A stretch of 64,000 nucleotides of DNA from Blastopirellula sp. J2-11 (GTDB lineage Bacteria; Planctomycetota; Planctomycetia; Pirellulales; Pirellulaceae). Of the stretch, positions 62,289 through 64,000 are shown one piece after another; position 1 is the first letter of the stretch; every line of letters starts with the position of its first letter. The stretch is taken from assembly GCF_024584705.1 (NCBI RefSeq), contig NZ_CP097384.1, positions 2,046,001-2,110,000 on the forward strand, written 5' to 3'. The notes beneath the pieces are model-generated. The model worked only from the letters and a program-made list of their open reading frames with translations. It did not search any database and was not told the DNA's origin. The position numbers and the translations under genes are program-made.

Positions 62289-63629
62289 ATGATGCGTACA
62301 TGGATGACAATGCTGACCCTGCTGTTGATTTGCGTCGGCTCGACCTTCGCCCAAGAAGCGGGAAGAGTTAGCTCGCAGTCGACCGCTCGGCCAATTCCCA
62401 CGGTCAAACCTCCGTCTCCGCTGAGCGAAAGCGACAAAGCGGCCGCCGCTCCATTGCCAGCCGCCGCCGCCGAAACGCCGGGCGCCGTCGCTAATTCGGC
62501 CTGGCGCAATCCCAACGAAGCGATCAAAACCGCGTCGGCTTACTCGTCCGACGCGACCGCAACGCCGATGACGTCCGCTCCGCGTAGCGAGGCCCTTCCG
62601 CCGTCTGGATCGCTCTTGAAAGTAAAAAGCGGACTCAACGAGTTGCCGCACGATCAGGGCCAGGTTTGGCGCGACTACGACATTACCCCCTACACGTTGC
62701 GGGTCACTTCGACATCGAAGCCCGAGCAAGCAATCATCGATTGGATCTTGCGAGAAACCGGCACCGACGTTTGGTTCAGCGAACCGCTGGGCATGTTGCA
62801 CGCCGACAAAAACACGCTCCGGGTCTATCACACCCCAGAAATGCAGCAGATTGTGCGTGATGTTGTCGAGGATTTTGTCGAGAGTCAGGCCGAAGTCAAA
62901 ACGCTCGGGTTGCGTCTAGTCACGGTGAAAAGTCCTAATTGGCGTCGATTGGCATATCGGATGATGCAGCCGGTCTCGGTTAAAACGCCGGGGATCGAAG
63001 CCTGGTTGTTGAGTAAAGAAAATGCGGCGATTTTGCTCGACAGCTTGCGAAAGCGGAGCGACTACAAAGAACACCAAGCGGCGAATCTGCTGATCCATAA
63101 CGGGCAGTCGAGCGCCGTCTCGATGCTCAAGCCGCAAACCTTTATGCGATCGGTGCGGGCAACCGCGGCCTGGCCGGGATACGAGCTGCAAAGCGATCAG
63201 ATTGAAGCCGGTTTCTCGCTGGAAGTGAGCCCGTTGCTGGCTCCCGACGACAAGACGATCGATGCGGTCCTCAAATGCAGCGTCGATCAGATCGAAAAGT
63301 TTGTGAACGTCGATATCGACGTACCGACCGCAACCGGCGGAACGCAAACAATCCAAGTGCAGATCCCCCAAATGGTCAGCTGGCGATTGCACGAGAGGTT
63401 CCGTTGGCCCTCAGATCAGGTGCTGCTGATCAGCTGCGGCGTGGTAGCTCAGCCTGATATGGGCGTTTCAACGGCGGCATCTTTCCCTCTATCTCTGTCG
63501 CTGCCTAGCGGCCCGGCCCGAGCCGATGGGCTGATGTTTGTCGAATATTTGGGCCCGGCGAAGTCGAAACCAGGGCAACCGGCGATCACGCCAGACGCCG
63601 CTGCGATCGATAATCGCGGGCGATACTAA
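62289..63629 (+). CDS. Exported unknown protein, secretin-like or pilus-accessory domain possible
   Basis: 446 aa from ATG 62289, where AAGGA is 8 bases upstream and a signal peptide follows (MMRTWMTMLTLLLICVGSTFAQ). Residues about 25-130 are a Pro/Ala/Ser linker. The folded part includes YDITPYTLRVTSTSKPEQAI, IIDWILRETGTDVWFSEPLG, TLRVYHTPEMQQIVRDVVED and LLAPDDKTIDAVLKCSVDQI. The phrase with a short beta-strand, H-T-P-E-x-x-Q and V-x-x-F-V resembles secretin N-domains in planctomycete proteins. I cannot see a secretin pore motif, so I leave the function open. Confidence 0.78.
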   Translation: MMRTWMTMLTLLLICVGSTFAQEAGRVSSQSTARPIPTVKPPSPLSESDKAAAAPLPAAAAETPGAVANSAWRNPNEAIKTASAYSSDATATPMTSAPRSEALPPSGSLLKVKSGLNELPHDQGQVWRDYDITPYTLRVTSTSKPEQAIIDWILRETGTDVWFSEPLGMLHADKNTLRVYHTPEMQQIVRDVVEDFVESQAEVKTLGLRLVTVKSPNWRRLAYRMMQPVSVKTPGIEAWLLSKENAAILLDSLRKRSDYKEHQAANLLIHNGQSSAVSMLKPQTFMRSVRATAAWPGYELQSDQIEAGFSLEVSPLLAPDDKTIDAVLKCSVDQIEKFVNVDIDVPTATGGTQTIQVQIPQMVSWRLHERFRWPSDQVLLISCGVVAQPDMGVSTAASFPLSLSLPSGPARADGLMFVEYLGPAKSKPGQPAITPDAAAIDNRGRY

Positions 63630-63808
63630 CCTGTCTGCCACGGCGAACGCGTTCGAGACTTCCAGGATGGGCTCCGTGTCCCGTCGACACGCTGGGGATG
63701 CGTGTTTAAAATACAGAACTCTAAGTAAATACACGGTTTGCATCCTGCATCAATCCGGTTGCTGGGGTAACTTTCCCGCAAGTAACCGAATCGTTTAGAA
63801 GTTGAGAT

Positions 63809-64000
63809 ATGGCGGAAGTCGGACAGCGCCGCGTCGTCGTCACCGGTTACGGTTGCATCACCCCCTTTGGTAACACCACCGAAGCGGTTTGGGATGGGCT
63901 ATCTTCTTCTCGAAATGCCGTTGCGCGGTTGAAAAGTTTGCCAAGCGACGCGCTGCCAACTTCCTTTGGCGCCGAAGCTCTCGGATTTACCGGAGCGATC
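63809..64000 (+). CDS. fabF: Beta-ketoacyl-ACP synthase II-like protein, N-terminal fragment
   Basis: The first 64 codons, cut by the window end. MAEVGQRRVVVTGYGCITPF and GNTTEAVWDGLSSSRNAV match the N-terminus of the FabF/KAS II thiolase fold (RRVVVTGxGxxTPxG). The catalytic Cys and His residues lie outside the window, so a specialised ketosynthase such as one in a polyketide or fatty-acid-type cluster cannot be excluded. The ATG at 63809 has only a weak GAG ahead. Confidence 0.85.
   Translation, partial: MAEVGQRRVVVTGYGCITPFGNTTEAVWDGLSSSRNAVARLKSLPSDALPTSFGAEALGFTGAI

Overview
The window reads as chromosomal DNA of a planctomycete, most like the Pirellulales (Blastopirellula/Rhodopirellula type). 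The evidence is the set of lineage-typical secreted families: DUF1501, PPC-domain and Big_2/DUF1549 proteins in a row, a PVC-type heme-binding CxxCH protein, a ThuA protein, a doubled DUF1080 protein and a DUF1559 pilin-like protein. Planctomycete-style zinc ribbons with spacing CPxC...LAGQ...CPxC and short, loosely packed operons agree with this. I see no rRNA, tRNA, CRISPR array or prophage.

Layout. 1-4.2 kb: leftward run DUF1501 > PPC protein > DUF1549-type protein (cut by the window edge). 4.8-8.6 kb: nitroreductase and a membrane VWA protein. 8.9-13.2 kb: leftward hpnC-hpnD-hpnE squalene operon, divergent from ispH, so isoprenoid precursor supply and squalene synthesis sit side by side. 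13.4-25.8 kb: a hexapeptide-repeat surface protein, a SnoaL-like protein, a small Tyr/Pro-rich secreted protein, a small winged-helix protein, a beta-propeller/DUF900 hydrolase, a cyclase-like giant with ExbD, and an FAD oxidoreductase. 26.2-30.3 kb: opgG-X-opgH glucan operon behind a sigma-54 promoter matching the full consensus. 30.3-43.8 kb: cupin/JmjC-like protein, DUF1080 protein, cation/proton antiporter with RCK domain, two divergent pilin-like genes, a WcaJ-type sugar-phosphate transferase, a PVC cytochrome and a ThuA protein. 43.8-45.1 kb: an intact IS3-family insertion sequence with 32-bp perfect ends and a 4-bp target duplication. 45.5-51.7 kb: two small membrane-anchored unknowns, a nuclease-like unknown, glycerol facilitator, CobW GTPase, maltose-type O-acetyltransferase and a DUF4239-like membrane protein. 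51.9-56.8 kb: an ammonium transporter fused to a hybrid histidine kinase, followed 2 nt later by a REC-HD-GYP regulator. 57.1-63.6 kb: a TolQ/MotA-like channel with zinc ribbon and coiled-coil tail plus two TM/coiled-coil partners, then a zinc-ribbon membrane protein and a secreted unknown. The window ends in the start of a fabF-like ketosynthase.

The least described features are (i) a family of 260-420 bp terminal-inverted-repeat elements present three times (8.6, 38.2 and 46.9 kb), two of which carry other palindromic elements nested at the same internal junction; (ii) the Amt-kinase/HD-GYP pair, which would link external ammonium to cyclic-di-GMP; (iii) the zinc-ribbon proton-channel operon, whose architecture recalls ZorA/ZorB; and (iv) the opgG-X-opgH operon with its sigma-54 promoter and an unknown small protein between the two enzymes.
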